Origin: Paraburkholderia tropica
GTDB taxonomy: Bacteria > Pseudomonadota > Gammaproteobacteria > Burkholderiales > Burkholderiaceae
DNA: 64,000 nucleotides
NCBI RefSeq assembly: GCF_900109265.1
Contig: NZ_FNZM01000005.1
Coordinates: 124,001-188,000, forward strand
Reading direction: 5' to 3'
Shown piece by piece: positions 35,499 to 50,445 of this stretch (positions are counted from its first letter, which is position 1; each line of letters begins with the position of its first letter). The translations under genes were made by a program, and so were the position numbers. The notes beneath the pieces were generated by a model. It saw only the letters and a list, made by a program, of their open reading frames with translations, searched no databases and was not told where the DNA came from.

Positions 35499-36617
35499 AT
35501 GACCGAACTCAAACGCACTCCGCTGAACGACACGCACCGCGCGCTGAACGCCCGCATGGTCGATTTCGGCGGCTGGGACATGCCCGTCAACTACGGCTCG
35601 CAGATCGACGAACATCGCGCCGTGCGCACCGACGCCGGCATGTTCGATGTCTCGCACATGTGCGTCGTCGACTTCTCGGGCGCGAAGGCGCGCGAATTCT
35701 TCGCCCGCGCGCTCGCCAACAACGTCGCCAAGCTGACGACGCCCGGCAAGGCGCTCTATTCCTGCATGCTCAACCCCGAAGGCGGCGTGATCGACGACCT
35801 GATCGTCTATTACTTCGCCGACGACGCGTTCCGCACCGTCGTCAACGCGGGCACCGCCGACAAAGACATCGCCTGGTTCGAGAAGCTCAACGCCGAAGGC
35901 GGCTTCGGCCTCACCATCACGCCGCGCCGCGATCTCGCGATCGTCGCCGTGCAAGGCCCGAACGCGCGCGAGAAAGTCTGGGCCGTCGCGCCCTCCTCGC
36001 GCAGCGCCACCGAAATCCTCAAGCCCTTCAACGCCGCGAAGATCGACGCCACGCCGTTCGGCGAGCTGATGATCGCGCGCACCGGCTACACCGGTGAAGA
36101 CGGCTTCGAAATCGTGCTGCCCGCCGCCGCCGTCTGCGAGTTCTGGGACGCGCTGCAACGCCAGGGCGTGAAGCCCTGCGGCCTCGGCGCGCGCGACACG
36201 CTGCGCCTCGAAGCGGGCATGAACCTCTACGGCCAGGACATGGACGACAGCGTCTCGCCGCTCGACGCGGGCCTCGCCTGGACCGTCGACCTGAAGACGC
36301 CGCGCGAGTTCGTCGGCCGCGCCGCGCTCGAAGCGAACGGCACGCGCTCGACCTTCGTCGGCTTGATCCTGCAGAAGGAAAACGGCAAGGCCGGCGGCGT
36401 GCTGCGCGCTCACCAGAAAGTGCTGACGCCGCACGGCGACGGCGAGATCACGAGCGGCACCTTCTCGCCGACGATGCAGGAATCCATCGCCTTCGCGCGC
36501 GTGCCCGAGGGCGTGCAGCCGGGCGACGTCGTGCAGGTGCAGATCCGCGACAAAGCCCTTCCCGCAAGCGTGGTAAAACTGCCGTTCGTGCGCAACGGCA
36601 AGGTGCTGGTCGCCTGA
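35499..36617 (+). CDS. gcvT: Aminomethyltransferase (glycine cleavage T-protein)
   Basis: Takes the aminomethyl group from lipoylated GcvH and makes 5,10-methylene-tetrahydrofolate and ammonia. It has 372 residues. [20 protein letters not shown] and [20 protein letters not shown] lie in the N-terminal folate domain, with [12 protein letters not shown] and [20 protein letters not shown] further on; the last third is the GcvT C-terminal barrel. First gene of the gcvTHP operon, directly under the riboswitch. The ATG at 35499 has GAGG upstream. Confidence 0.97.
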   Translation: MTELKRTPLNDTHRALNARMVDFGGWDMPVNYGSQIDEHRAVRTDAGMFDVSHMCVVDFSGAKAREFFARALANNVAKLTTPGKALYSCMLNPEGGVIDDLIVYYFADDAFRTVVNAGTADKDIAWFEKLNAEGGFGLTITPRRDLAIVAVQGPNAREKVWAVAPSSRSATEILKPFNAAKIDATPFGELMIARTGYTGEDGFEIVLPAAAVCEFWDALQRQGVKPCGLGARDTLRLEAGMNLYGQDMDDSVSPLDAGLAWTVDLKTPREFVGRAALEANGTRSTFVGLILQKENGKAGGVLRAHQKVLTPHGDGEITSGTFSPTMQESIAFARVPEGVQPGDVVQVQIRDKALPASVVKLPFVRNGKVLVA

Positions 36618-36687
36618 TCCGCAAGGATTCCGGCGCGCACGCCCACCCTCTTTTCAAGTCATAAACGAACCACGCACTGGAGCAACC

Positions 36688-37068
36688 ATGAGCATCCCGG
36701 CCGATCTGAAATACACCGAATCGCACGAGTGGATCCGCACCGAAGCCGACGGCACGCTGACCGTCGGCATCACCGATCACGCGCAGGAAGCGCTCGGTGA
36801 CATCGTCTTCCTCGAACTGCCCGAAGCCGGCCGCGCCGTCACGGCGGGCGACGCCATCGCCGTGATCGAATCGGTCAAGGCCGCCTCGGACATCTACGCG
36901 CCGGTCTCGGGCGAGATCGTCGAATCGAACTCGGCGCTCGTCGACGCCCCCGAAGGCGTGAACGGCGCGCCCTACGAGTCGTGGCTCTTCAAGATCAAGC
37001 CGGCCGCCGACGCCAAGCTCGACGCGCTGATCGACGCCGCCGCCTACGAGAAGGCCATCGGCGCCTAA
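36688..37068 (+). CDS. gcvH: Glycine cleavage H-protein
   Basis: Lipoyl carrier that shuttles the aminomethyl arm between P-, T- and L-proteins. It has 126 residues, with the lipoyl-lysine at K64 in the context [15 protein letters not shown]. Length and sequence are standard. It lies 70 bp after gcvT and before gcvP. Confidence 0.97.
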   Translation: MSIPADLKYTESHEWIRTEADGTLTVGITDHAQEALGDIVFLELPEAGRAVTAGDAIAVIESVKAASDIYAPVSGEIVESNSALVDAPEGVNGAPYESWLFKIKPAADAKLDALIDAAAYEKAIGA

Positions 37069-37165
37069 ACCCCGGGACGGCTTTCGCAGAAGGCCCGTCC
37101 CAACGCACAGGCGCGGCGGCATCGCGGCACTACGCGACGCGCCGCCCGCGCCGGCAGGAAACCTC

Positions 37166-40144
<2,979 letters not shown>

Positions 40145-40354
40145 GCGTAACCGTCGGGTAACCGGCCATGACCGCCGCCATGCCGCCGCACGACCTCCGG
40201 TCGACGCGGCGGCGCCGTGCGGCCGGCCCGGCGACCCGGCGTGCGCCCCGCCCTGCGACGTTACTTTCGTTACATTTGCCGCCGCGAAACTTCGCCAAAG
40301 CTCGCCAAACCGTTAACATCACACACCTGTCAGCCTTGAACCAGGGAGTCGCGC

Positions 40355-41512
40355 ATGGCGCGGAAGGTGGGAACGGCCTTGGCCGGAAATCCGGCGATCA
40401 CGCAGGCCAAGGGCCGCTTGGCGCGCGGCGGCGCGCGCACGCTCGCGGCGGCCTGTTTCGTGAGTGCGGGCCTCGCGGCCCTGAGCGCGGCGCAACCGGC
40501 GCGCGCGGCGATGAACTTCTGCGCGGCACCGGCCCTGCAGACCAGCGAACGCACCAATTCGGACCCCGGCGTGAAAGCGCTGGTGGCCGAAGTGCAGGCG
40601 CACGTGAACGACGTGCCGCATCCGCTCGCGCGGCTGCACACGGAAGGCACGCTGCCGCACGAGGGCATCTACGACCAGAGCGTCGAGGCCGAGAAGGAAC
40701 TCGACCTGATGCGCAACGCGGCGCTCGCCTGGCGCGCCACGAGCGACGACCGCTTCCTGAAGCTCGTCGACCGCTTTCTGTACGCGTGGGTCACGACCTA
40801 TCAGCCGAGCTTCAATCCGATCGACGAAACGCGCTTCGAAGCGCTGATCCTCGCGTACGACATGACCGCGAGCGCGCTGCCGGTGAAAACGCGCAACGCG
40901 ACCATGCTGTTTCTGAACAAGTTCGCGAACGGCTACATCCAGCAGGTGGACGCGCAGCCGCGCCCGCTCAAGGGCACGTTCGCGAACAACTGGCAGAGCC
41001 ATCGGGTCAAGCTCATTGCGATGACGGCGTTCACGCTCGACAACCGCAAGATGATCGCGACGGCGCAGCGTCTGTTCGTCGAGCATATCGGCGACAACGT
41101 CGCGCCCGACGGCTCCACGCTCGATTTCACCGAGCGCGACGCGCTGCACTACGTGACCTACGATCTGCAGCCGCTCGTGACGGCCGCGCTCGCCGCGCGC
41201 CGCCACAACCGCAACTGGCTGCCCGAACGCGCGGCCAACGGCGCCACGCTGGCGAGCGCGCTCGACTGGCTCACGCCGTACGCGCTCGGCGAGAAGACGC
41301 ACGAGGAGTTCGTGCATTCGAGCGTGCCGTTCGACGCCAAACGCCGCGAGGCCGGTTTGCCCGGCTACACCGGCGCATGGGATCCGAAGAACGCCGCCGA
41401 ACTGTTTCACCTGGCCGCGCGGCTCGATGGCCGCTATGCGCCGATCGCCCTGAAACTGGCACCCACGCCGCCCGCGTGGCTTGCCGTCTGCCTGCCGTTG
41501 CCGGCGCGCTGA
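40355..41512 (+). CDS. Secreted alginate-lyase-family protein
   Basis: A 385-residue protein with a long N-region signal peptide (hydrophobic about 29-44, cleavage near ARA at about 51). The mature part has the alpha/alpha-barrel pattern of the alginate lyase family (PF05426): NNWQSHRVKLIAMTAFTLDN carries the Asn-x-x-x-His pair, and STLDFTERDALHYVTYDLQP the Arg and Tyr expected for beta-elimination. It probably cleaves a uronic-acid polymer in the periplasm; the real substrate is unknown. Its place between gcvP and sdaA is odd, as it has no link with glycine metabolism. Confidence 0.8.
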   Translation: MARKVGTALAGNPAITQAKGRLARGGARTLAAACFVSAGLAALSAAQPARAAMNFCAAPALQTSERTNSDPGVKALVAEVQAHVNDVPHPLARLHTEGTLPHEGIYDQSVEAEKELDLMRNAALAWRATSDDRFLKLVDRFLYAWVTTYQPSFNPIDETRFEALILAYDMTASALPVKTRNATMLFLNKFANGYIQQVDAQPRPLKGTFANNWQSHRVKLIAMTAFTLDNRKMIATAQRLFVEHIGDNVAPDGSTLDFTERDALHYVTYDLQPLVTAALAARRHNRNWLPERAANGATLASALDWLTPYALGEKTHEEFVHSSVPFDAKRREAGLPGYTGAWDPKNAAELFHLAARLDGRYAPIALKLAPTPPAWLAVCLPLPAR

Positions 41513-41613
41513 TCGCGCGTGACGGGTTGCAGCGGTGGCGCATGAATTCGATGTCGCGCACCACACCGCGCAGCATCCCCTGAAACCGACACGATCAAGC
41601 AGGAGCAGTACCC

Positions 41614-43002
<1,389 letters not shown>

Positions 43003-43090
43003 TGTGAGCGTGCGCGGCTGCTGACGTCACCCGAAGCGACTCGAAACGATCCACCTGATTCACGAAAAGAACGAAGGAGAGGGCATCGCC

Positions 43091-44833
43091 ATGCAGCAGC
43101 CGAACGAAACGACCCGCAGCGATCACGACCACGATCACGACAAACCGGCGAGCGTGACCGGCGCGCGCCTCGTCGTCGATGCGCTCGTCGCCAATGGCGT
43201 CGAGCGCGTGTTTTGCGTGCCCGGCGAGAGCTATCTTGCCGTGCTCGACGCGCTCGCCGACGAAACCGCGCGCATCGACACGCTCGTGTGCCGTCACGAA
43301 GCCGCCGCCGCCAACATGGCCGAAGCGGTCGGCAAGCTCACGGGCAAACCGGGCGTCGCGCTCGTCACGCGCGGTCCGGGCGCGACGCATGCCTCGATCG
43401 GCGTGCACACCGCGTTTCAGGATTCGTCACCGATGATCCTGCTGATCGGCCAGGTCGCGCGCGAGCAGATGGACCGCGAGGCGTTTCAAGAAATCGACTA
43501 TCGGCGCATGTTCGGCCAGATGGCGAAGTGGGTCACGCAGATCGACGACGCGCGGCGCGTGCCCGAATACCTGAGCCACGCCTTTCATGTGGCGATGTCG
43601 GGGCGTCCCGGTCCGGTCGTGCTCGCGCTGCCCGAGGACATGTTGAGCGACGCGATTCCCGCCGCCACGGCGCAGCCCACCGCGCCCGCCGCGCAGCGCG
43701 TGCAGGCGTCGCCCTCGCAGGCGCAGATCGAGCGCGTGCGCGAGCTGCTCGCGAACGCGAAGCAGCCGTTCGTGATCGCGGGTGGTCACGGCTGGACGCC
43801 GCAGGCGTGCGCCGATCTGCAACGCTTCGTCGAAAACTGGCAGTTGCCGATCGGGCTCGCGTTCCGCTTTCAGGACACGCTCGACAACGATCATCCGAAC
43901 TACGCGGGCGACGTGGGGCTCGGCGCGAATCCGGCGCTGAGCGCGCGCATCCGCGAAGCCGACGTGCTGCTCGCGCTCGGGCCGCGTCTGGGCGAAGCCA
44001 CCACGGCGGGCTACGCGCTGCTCGACATTCCGAAGACGAAGCAGACGCTGATTCACGTGCATCAGGGCGCGGAAGAACTCGGCCGCGTCTATGCCGCCGA
44101 TCTGCCGATCGTCTCCGGTCTCGCGGAATTCACCGCGCAACTGGCCGCGTTGCCCGCGCCGGATTCGGTGGCCTGGACCGGCAGCGCGACGCAGGCGCAC
44201 GAGGCGTATCTCGCGTGGCGCACGCCGCGCCCGATGCCTGGCGACGTGCAGCTCGGCGAAGTGATGCAGCAACTACGCGCGCGCCTGCCCGACGACGCCA
44301 TCGTCACCAACGGCGCGGGCAATTACGCGACGTGGCTGCATCGGCATTTCGCGTATCGGCATTTCCGCTCGCAGCTTGCGCCCACCAGCGGCGCGATGGG
44401 TTACGGCGTGCCCGCGGCCATCGCGGCGAAGTCGCTTTATCCGCAACGCGCCGTGGTCGCGCTCGCGGGCGACGGCTGCTTCATGATGGCGTCGTCCGAA
44501 CTCGCGACCGCCATGCAATACGGGCTCAACGTGGTGTTCATCGTCGTGAACAACAGCCACTACGGCACGATCCGCATGCATCAGGAGCGCAATTATCCGA
44601 ACCGCGTCCACGGCACGCAGCTCACCAATCCAGATTTCGCGGCCTTCGCGCAGTCGTTCGGCGCGCACGGCGAAACGGTCACGAGCACGGCGCAGTTCGC
44701 GGGCGCGCTCGATCGCGCGCTGAATGCGGGCAAGCCGGCGCTGATCGAGATTCGCGTGACGAAGGAAGCGAGCACGCCCGCCGCCACGCTCGAACAGGTT
44801 CGCGAACAGGGACGCAAGGCGCGTGCGCAGTAA
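43091..44833 (+). CDS. Thiamine diphosphate-dependent enzyme, acetolactate-synthase-like
   Basis: A 580-residue ThDP enzyme of the IlvB/glyoxylate carboligase superfamily. The proton-relay Glu is E70 (CRHEAAAANMAEA), and the ThDP/Mg motif begins GDG at about 461 (LAGDGCFMMASSELATAM) and ends in NNSHYGTIRMHQ. No regulatory small subunit (ilvH) follows, so it is unlikely to be the biosynthetic acetolactate synthase. The first 20 residues contain a His/Asp run (DHDHDHD) that could bind metal. It lies 88 bp after sdaA on the same strand. Substrate unknown; the pyruvate made by SdaA is an attractive guess. Confidence 0.85.
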   Translation: MQQPNETTRSDHDHDHDKPASVTGARLVVDALVANGVERVFCVPGESYLAVLDALADETARIDTLVCRHEAAAANMAEAVGKLTGKPGVALVTRGPGATHASIGVHTAFQDSSPMILLIGQVAREQMDREAFQEIDYRRMFGQMAKWVTQIDDARRVPEYLSHAFHVAMSGRPGPVVLALPEDMLSDAIPAATAQPTAPAAQRVQASPSQAQIERVRELLANAKQPFVIAGGHGWTPQACADLQRFVENWQLPIGLAFRFQDTLDNDHPNYAGDVGLGANPALSARIREADVLLALGPRLGEATTAGYALLDIPKTKQTLIHVHQGAEELGRVYAADLPIVSGLAEFTAQLAALPAPDSVAWTGSATQAHEAYLAWRTPRPMPGDVQLGEVMQQLRARLPDDAIVTNGAGNYATWLHRHFAYRHFRSQLAPTSGAMGYGVPAAIAAKSLYPQRAVVALAGDGCFMMASSELATAMQYGLNVVFIVVNNSHYGTIRMHQERNYPNRVHGTQLTNPDFAAFAQSFGAHGETVTSTAQFAGALDRALNAGKPALIEIRVTKEASTPAATLEQVREQGRKARAQ

Positions 44834-44900
44834 CACGCCGGGATATCGTTAGCGATCCTGAATAGCCTCACCTTTCGCGCGACGCGATTCAAATGCAAAG

Positions 44901-44939
44901 AAAAAGCCCCGCAGGTTTAAAGCCTGCGGGGCTTTTTTT
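44901..44939. terminator. Bidirectional Rho-independent terminator
   Basis: A 12-bp stem (AAGCCCCGCAGG with CCTGCGGGGCTT), a 7-nt loop, A-run on the left and T-run on the right. It lies between the ThDP-enzyme gene and the convergent LivK-type gene. Confidence 0.93.
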
Positions 44940-44974
44940 ACAGCGTCGAACCGCGCGAAGCGGTCAGGCAGCGA

Positions 44975-46123
44975 TTACTTGCCGCCCACGCTTTGCAGCG
45001 TCGTCCACTTGCCGTCGACGACCTTGTACAGCGTGATGCCGCCGTTCTTCAGGTCGCCCTTCGCGTCGTACGCGAGGTCGGCCGAGGTCACAGCAGGCAT
45101 GCTGGTCTTCGCGAGGAACGGCAGGTACTTCGCCGGATCCGTCGAGTTGGCCTTCTTCATGGCTGCGAACATGGCCATCGCGCCGTCGTAAGCGTACGGC
45201 GAGTACGTCTGGACGTCTTCACCGAAGCGCTTCTTGTACTTCTCGACGTAGTCCTTGCCGCCAGGCATTTCCTCGAGCGGCAGGCCCGCCAGCGAGGCCA
45301 CGGTGCCGTTGGCTGCGTCGCCCGCGATCTTCAGGAACGTCGGCGTGTGGACCATTTCGCCGCCCATCAGCGGCGCCTTGATGCCCAGCGACTTCATCTG
45401 CTTGACCATCGGCGCGGCTTGCGAATCGGCGCCGCCGAAGTAGACGAGGTCGGGGTTCATCGCCTTGGCCTTCGTCAGGACCGACTTGAAGTCGACGGCC
45501 TTGTCGTTGGTGTATTCACGGTCGATGATGTTGCCGCCCGCCGCCTTCGCAGCCTTCGCGAATTCGTCGGCGAGACCCTGGCCGTAAGCCGTGCGGTCGT
45601 CGATCACGACGATCTTCTTCAGGCCCAGGTTCTTCACCGCGAACGCGCCGGCCACCGAGCCTTGCTGCGTGTCCGAGGTCATCATGCGGAACGTGGTCTT
45701 GAAGCCTTGCTGCGTGTACTCGGGCGCGGTCGCCATGGCGATCTGCGGGATGCCTGCGTTCGCGTAGATGCGCGAAGCCGGGATCGTCGTGCCCGAGTTG
45801 AAGTGGCCGAGCATGCCCTTGATGCCGTCGTCGACGAGCTTTTGCGCGACCGTCGTGCCCGTGCGCGGGTCGGCCTGGTCATCGGCCGAATCCAGCACGA
45901 AGTGAACCGGCTTGCCGCCGATCACCGGCTTGGTCGCATTCATTTCCTCGACGGCGAGCGTGATGCCGTTCTGGAAGTCCTTGCCGTAGTGCGCCTGCGC
46001 ACCCGTCATCGGACCTGCGAAACCAATCTTGACGTCCTCCGCCTGCTGCGCCTGCGCGGTCCCCGCCAGCGACAGGGCCGCAACCAGCGCTGCGCCTGCC
46101 AGCTGCTTCATCGTGTGTTGCAT
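44975..46123 (-). CDS. Branched-chain amino acid ABC transporter substrate-binding protein (LivK type)
   Basis: Periplasmic binding protein of 382 residues with a cleavable signal peptide (cleavage after GTAQA at about 25). VKIGFAGPMTGAQAHYGKDF is the start of the type I periplasmic-binding fold, and RTAYGQGLADEFAKAAKAAG and YFGGADSQAAPMVKQM follow. An AGGAGA ribosome site precedes the ATG. No permease or ATPase genes are adjacent, so the partner liv system must be elsewhere. Ligand assumed to be Leu/Ile/Val-like. Confidence 0.92.
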   Translation of the reverse strand: MQHTMKQLAGAALVAALSLAGTAQAQQAEDVKIGFAGPMTGAQAHYGKDFQNGITLAVEEMNATKPVIGGKPVHFVLDSADDQADPRTGTTVAQKLVDDGIKGMLGHFNSGTTIPASRIYANAGIPQIAMATAPEYTQQGFKTTFRMMTSDTQQGSVAGAFAVKNLGLKKIVVIDDRTAYGQGLADEFAKAAKAAGGNIIDREYTNDKAVDFKSVLTKAKAMNPDLVYFGGADSQAAPMVKQMKSLGIKAPLMGGEMVHTPTFLKIAGDAANGTVASLAGLPLEEMPGGKDYVEKYKKRFGEDVQTYSPYAYDGAMAMFAAMKKANSTDPAKYLPFLAKTSMPAVTSADLAYDAKGDLKNGGITLYKVVDGKWTTLQSVGGK

Positions 46124-46215
46124 AGCTTCTCCTTGGTACCAGGTATCAAATGAGCGGCTTCGGCGCGAGCCTTGCCGCTTCCTTGTCTTGAGACGACCGA
46201 CAGTATGGACTGTGC

Positions 46216-49200
46216 TTAGCCGATCGTCATCAGATTTGCATTACCGCCTGCCGCTGCGGTATTCACGCTCACCGAGCGCTCCGTGAGCAGTCGTTCGAGC
46301 GCGTAATCTTCGTCGCCGTTGGCGAGCGCATGCGCCGCCACGCCCTGCACCGAGACGATCGGACCGCCGCGCTTCGCCACTTCCTTCACGAGGCCGAGCA
46401 GTTCGTCGCTGTCACCTTCGAACAGCACGGCGTCGAATTCGGCATCGGCCGTCTTCTTGATCGCAACGTGCGCCTTCAGCGACGCGGGCAGCGCGTTCAC
46501 CAGCGCTTCACCGGCCGCGCCCTGGAACAGCGCGCGGTTGCCCGTCGCCAGCACGACCGCGAGTTGCGCGCGCGCGCCGGTCGGCGTCGAGGCCACGCAC
46601 AGCACCGTGCCGCGCGCGGACAACGTGTACGTATTGCGCTCGCCCGTCGGGCCCGGCAGCACCGCCGTGGCGCCTGCGAGCACGTATTCCAGATAGCCTT
46701 CGCAACGCGCCGCGAGCGCCGGTTGACGTTCGGCGATCAGCCAGTCGCGCAGCACCGCGAGATTGCCTTGCGCCGACTGCGGACGCTCGCCGTTCTCGCC
46801 TTGCGGCATGTCGACCACCAGCGCCTTCGTGAGCGATTGCGGCAGACCCGCCGGACGCTTGGCCAGCAGACGCGACAGATACAGCGCGCCACCCGCCTTC
46901 GGACCCGTGCCCGACAGACCTTCGCCGCCGAACGGCTGCACGCCGACCACCGCGCCGATCACGTTGCGGTTCACATAAATGTTGCCGACATGCGCGCGGC
47001 CCACGACGTGCGCGATCGTTTCATCGATACGCGTGTGGATGCCGAGCGTGAGGCCGTAACCGGTCGCGCGGATCTGTTCGAGCAGCTTGTCGAGCTGGCT
47101 GCGGCGATAGCGGATCACGTGCAGCACCGGGCCGAACACTTCGCGCTTGAGTTCGTCGAGGCTGTCGATTTCGATCAGCGTCGGCGGCACGAAGGTGCCT
47201 GCGCCGCAGCTGTCGGCCATCGGCATCTGCGTGACCTTGCGGCCCTTCTCGCGCATCATCGCGACGTGCGTGTCGATGCCGCGCTTGGCTTCCACGTCGA
47301 TCACCGGACCGACGTCGGCGGACAGACGATCAGGATTGCCAATCGCCAGTTCCTTCATCGCGCCCGTGAGCATTTCGAGCGTGCGCTCGGCCACGTCGTC
47401 CTGCAGACACAGCACGCGCAGCGCCGAGCAGCGCTGGCCCGCCGAGTCGAACGCGCTTTGCAGCACGTCGGCGACGACCTGTTCCGCGAGCGCCGACGAA
47501 TCGACGATCATCGCGTTCTGGCCGCCCGTTTCGGCGATCAGCGGAATCGGACGGCCCTCCGAATCCAGACGCTGCGAAAGCTGCTTGTTGATGAGGCGCG
47601 CGACTTCGGTCGAGCCCGTGAACATGACGGCGCGCGTGCGGTGATCGGCGACCAGCGCCGCGCCCACGGTTTCGCCGTCGCCCGGCAGCAGTTGCACCGC
47701 GCCGGCGGGCACGCCCGCTTCGCGCAGGATGCGCACGGCTTGCGCGGCGATCAGCGGCGTTTGTTCCGCGGGCTTCGCGAGCACCGTGTTGCCGGCGGCG
47801 AGCGCGGCGGCAACCTGGCCCATGAAGATCGCCAGCGGGAAATTCCACGGGCTGATACACACGACCGGACCGAGCGGACGATGCGTGTCGTTCGAGAATT
47901 CCTCGCGGATCTGCGTCGAGTAATACCGCAGGAAATCGATCGCTTCGCGGATTTCCGCCACCGCGTTCGGCAGCGACTTGCCCGCTTCGCGCACGATCAG
48001 GCCCATCAGCGTGTGCATCTGCGCTTCGAGCAGATCGGCGGCGCGCGCGAGGCAGTCGGCGCGCGCATCGACGGGCGTCGCCTGCCAGATCGGCGCGGCG
48101 GCCACGGCGTGCGAGAGCGCGGCGCTCACGTGCTCGCTCGTCGCTTCCACCACGGTGCCGACCAGATCGCGATGATCGGCCGGATTGCGTACATCACGTG
48201 CGGTGCCTTCGGCGAGGTCGATATCGGCGAGCATCGGCGCGGCGCGCCACGGATGATGCGCGCTCGCCAGCAGCGCCGACGACAGCGACGCGAGGCGATG
48301 TTCGTTCGACAGATCGAGGCCCATCGAATTCAGACGCTCGCTGCCGAACAGTTCGCGCGGCAGCGGAATCTTCGTGTGCGGCGCGCCCGGCGGCACGACC
48401 TTCGCGGCATCGTCGACGGGGTTCGTCACGAGTTCGGCGACCGGCACGGTTTCATCGGCGATACGGTTCACGAACGAGGTGTTCGCGCCGTTTTCGAGCA
48501 GACGGCGCACGAGGTACGCGAGCAGCGTTTCGTGCGTGCCGACCGGCGCGTAGACGCGGCACGGACGGTTCAGCTTGCCTTGCGCGAGCGGGCCGGTGAC
48601 TTCTTCGTACAGCGGCTCGCCCATGCCGTGCAGGCACTGGAATTCGTACTGGCCAGGATAGTAATTGTTGCCCGCGAGGTGATAGATCGCGGCCAGCGTG
48701 TACGCGTTGTGCGTGGCGAACTGCGGGTACACCGCGTCGGGCGCGCCGAGCAGCTTCTTCGCGCACGCGAGGTACGACACGTCGGTGTAGATCTTGCGCG
48801 TGTAGACCGGATAGCCTTCGAGGCCGTCCACCTGCGCACGCTTGATTTCCGTGTCCCAGTACGCGCCCTTCACGAGGCGCACCATGATGCGGTGACGGCT
48901 GCGGCGCGCGAGATCGACGATGTAGTCGATCACGAACGGGCAGCGCTTCTGGTAAGCCTGCACCACGAAACCGATGCCGTTCCAGCCCGCGAGTTCCGAG
49001 TCGAAACAGAGCGCTTCGAGCAGGTCGAGCGAGAGTTCGAGGCGGTCGGCTTCTTCGGCGTCGATATTGAGGCCGATGTCGTAGCGGCGCGCGAGCACGG
49101 CGAGTGCACGCACGCGCGGCAGCAGCTCGTTCATCGTGCGTTCCTGCTGCGCGCGCGAGTAGCGCGGATGCAGCGCGGAGAGCTTGATCGAAATGCCGGG

Positions 49201-50157
49201 GCCTTCGTAGATGCCGCGTCCGCCCGCTGCCTTGCCGATTGCGTGGATCGCCTGTTCGTACGAGGCGTAGTAGCGCTGCGCGTCGGCTTCGGTCGTCGCC
49301 GCTTCGCCGAGCATGTCGTACGAATAGCGGAAGCCGCGTGCTTCGAACTTGCGGCTGTTCGCGAGCGCTTCCGAGATGTTCTCGCCGGTGACGAACTGCT
49401 CGCCCATCAGGCGCATCGCCATGTCGACGCCCTTGCGGATCAGCGGCTCGCCGCCCTTGCCGATCATGCGCGTGAGCGCCGACGACAGACCCGTTTCGCT
49501 ATTCGTCGTCACCAGCTTGCCGGTGATCATGAGGCCCCAGGTCGCGGCGTTCACGAACAGCGACGGCGCGTGGCCGACGTGCGATTTCCAGTCGCCCTTG
49601 CTGATCTTGTCGCGGATCAGCGCGTCGCGCGTGGCGCGGTCGGGAATACGCAGCAGCGCTTCGGCGAGACACATCAGCGCCACGCCTTCCTGGCTCGACA
49701 GCGAAAACTCGTGGATCAGGCCTTCGACGCCGCCGCCCGTGCGCTTGGCGCGCAGCGTTTCGACGAGCTTCGTGGCGAGCTTGGTGACGTCGCCGGTGAG
49801 ATTGGCGGGCAGACGCGCCTCGCCGATCAGGAACGGCACGCACTCCGGCTCCGGACGACGGTACGCCGCCGTGATCGCCGCGCGCAGCACCGACTGCGGT
49901 TGCACGTTCTGGGCGAACTCGAGGAACGGATGTGAGGCGTACTCGTCGGGGCCGTCGGTGGAACCGTCGCCCAGATCGGTAGCGCCGACGTGGCCATTCA
50001 GCTCCGGCGGCAGCTGGCCGTGCTCGATTTTTTCGAGGTAAGCGAAGATGGCCTGCTTGATGAGCCAGTGCGGGGTGCGCTCGAGGCGCGTGGCGGCATC
50101 TTTGAGCCGCGAGCGGAGGAGGTCGTCGACCTTGACGCCAAGGGTGGTGCTAGCCAT
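46216..50157 (-). CDS. putA: Trifunctional proline utilisation protein PutA
   Basis: Oxidises proline to glutamate and represses its own regulon. In 1313 residues: an N-terminal ribbon-helix-helix DNA-binding domain (1-45, TTLGVKVDDLLRSRLKDAAT), the FAD proline dehydrogenase barrel (about 180-490), the P5C (glutamate-semialdehyde) dehydrogenase domain (about 590-1030; Glu about 872 in AETGGQNAMIV, catalytic Cys about 906 in SAGQRCSAL), and a C-terminal domain typical of long PutAs. Start at the ATG at 50157, where the DNA-binding domain begins. No putP is in the window. Confidence 0.96.
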   Translation of the reverse strand: MASTTLGVKVDDLLRSRLKDAATRLERTPHWLIKQAIFAYLEKIEHGQLPPELNGHVGATDLGDGSTDGPDEYASHPFLEFAQNVQPQSVLRAAITAAYRRPEPECVPFLIGEARLPANLTGDVTKLATKLVETLRAKRTGGGVEGLIHEFSLSSQEGVALMCLAEALLRIPDRATRDALIRDKISKGDWKSHVGHAPSLFVNAATWGLMITGKLVTTNSETGLSSALTRMIGKGGEPLIRKGVDMAMRLMGEQFVTGENISEALANSRKFEARGFRYSYDMLGEAATTEADAQRYYASYEQAIHAIGKAAGGRGIYEGPGISIKLSALHPRYSRAQQERTMNELLPRVRALAVLARRYDIGLNIDAEEADRLELSLDLLEALCFDSELAGWNGIGFVVQAYQKRCPFVIDYIVDLARRSRHRIMVRLVKGAYWDTEIKRAQVDGLEGYPVYTRKIYTDVSYLACAKKLLGAPDAVYPQFATHNAYTLAAIYHLAGNNYYPGQYEFQCLHGMGEPLYEEVTGPLAQGKLNRPCRVYAPVGTHETLLAYLVRRLLENGANTSFVNRIADETVPVAELVTNPVDDAAKVVPPGAPHTKIPLPRELFGSERLNSMGLDLSNEHRLASLSSALLASAHHPWRAAPMLADIDLAEGTARDVRNPADHRDLVGTVVEATSEHVSAALSHAVAAAPIWQATPVDARADCLARAADLLEAQMHTLMGLIVREAGKSLPNAVAEIREAIDFLRYYSTQIREEFSNDTHRPLGPVVCISPWNFPLAIFMGQVAAALAAGNTVLAKPAEQTPLIAAQAVRILREAGVPAGAVQLLPGDGETVGAALVADHRTRAVMFTGSTEVARLINKQLSQRLDSEGRPIPLIAETGGQNAMIVDSSALAEQVVADVLQSAFDSAGQRCSALRVLCLQDDVAERTLEMLTGAMKELAIGNPDRLSADVGPVIDVEAKRGIDTHVAMMREKGRKVTQMPMADSCGAGTFVPPTLIEIDSLDELKREVFGPVLHVIRYRRSQLDKLLEQIRATGYGLTLGIHTRIDETIAHVVGRAHVGNIYVNRNVIGAVVGVQPFGGEGLSGTGPKAGGALYLSRLLAKRPAGLPQSLTKALVVDMPQGENGERPQSAQGNLAVLRDWLIAERQPALAARCEGYLEYVLAGATAVLPGPTGERNTYTLSARGTVLCVASTPTGARAQLAVVLATGNRALFQGAAGEALVNALPASLKAHVAIKKTADAEFDAVLFEGDSDELLGLVKEVAKRGGPIVSVQGVAAHALANGDEDYALERLLTERSVSVNTAAAGGNANLMTIG

Positions 50158-50445
50158 GTTTCCTTCGTATGCCGGCTGACCCGCACCGGCCAAGACTAAA
50201 AAAGTTGGCGAATCGTACCCCTCCAATTAAAAAGGTGCAACCATTCAAAATGCCTGGTTGCACCCCGCGAGAAGGCCCGTGGGGCCTGGGTTTGCGCCAG
50301 ATGCCCGCCAGCCGTGGCGGCGCGTCTGCACTCGGTATTTTCCCTGGCCCACACTTTCTGGGTAACCCTAATCGTTTCTGTCGCCGTGCCGTTATACAAA
50401 GAACAACGGGGAGCCGGACGTTCGAACCGGCGCGAGGACCAAAAA
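50158..50445. other. Divergent region between putA and a small membrane protein gene
   Basis: 288 bp with the putA promoter on the minus strand. PutA operators are likely here, but I cannot pick them out with confidence. Confidence 0.4.

Noticed and set aside
46330..49935. A 1201-codon open frame on the plus strand opposite putA
   Set aside because: Antisense shadow in GC-rich DNA: the product is Arg/His/Asp-rich low-complexity sequence, while the minus-strand frame is an unmistakable PutA.
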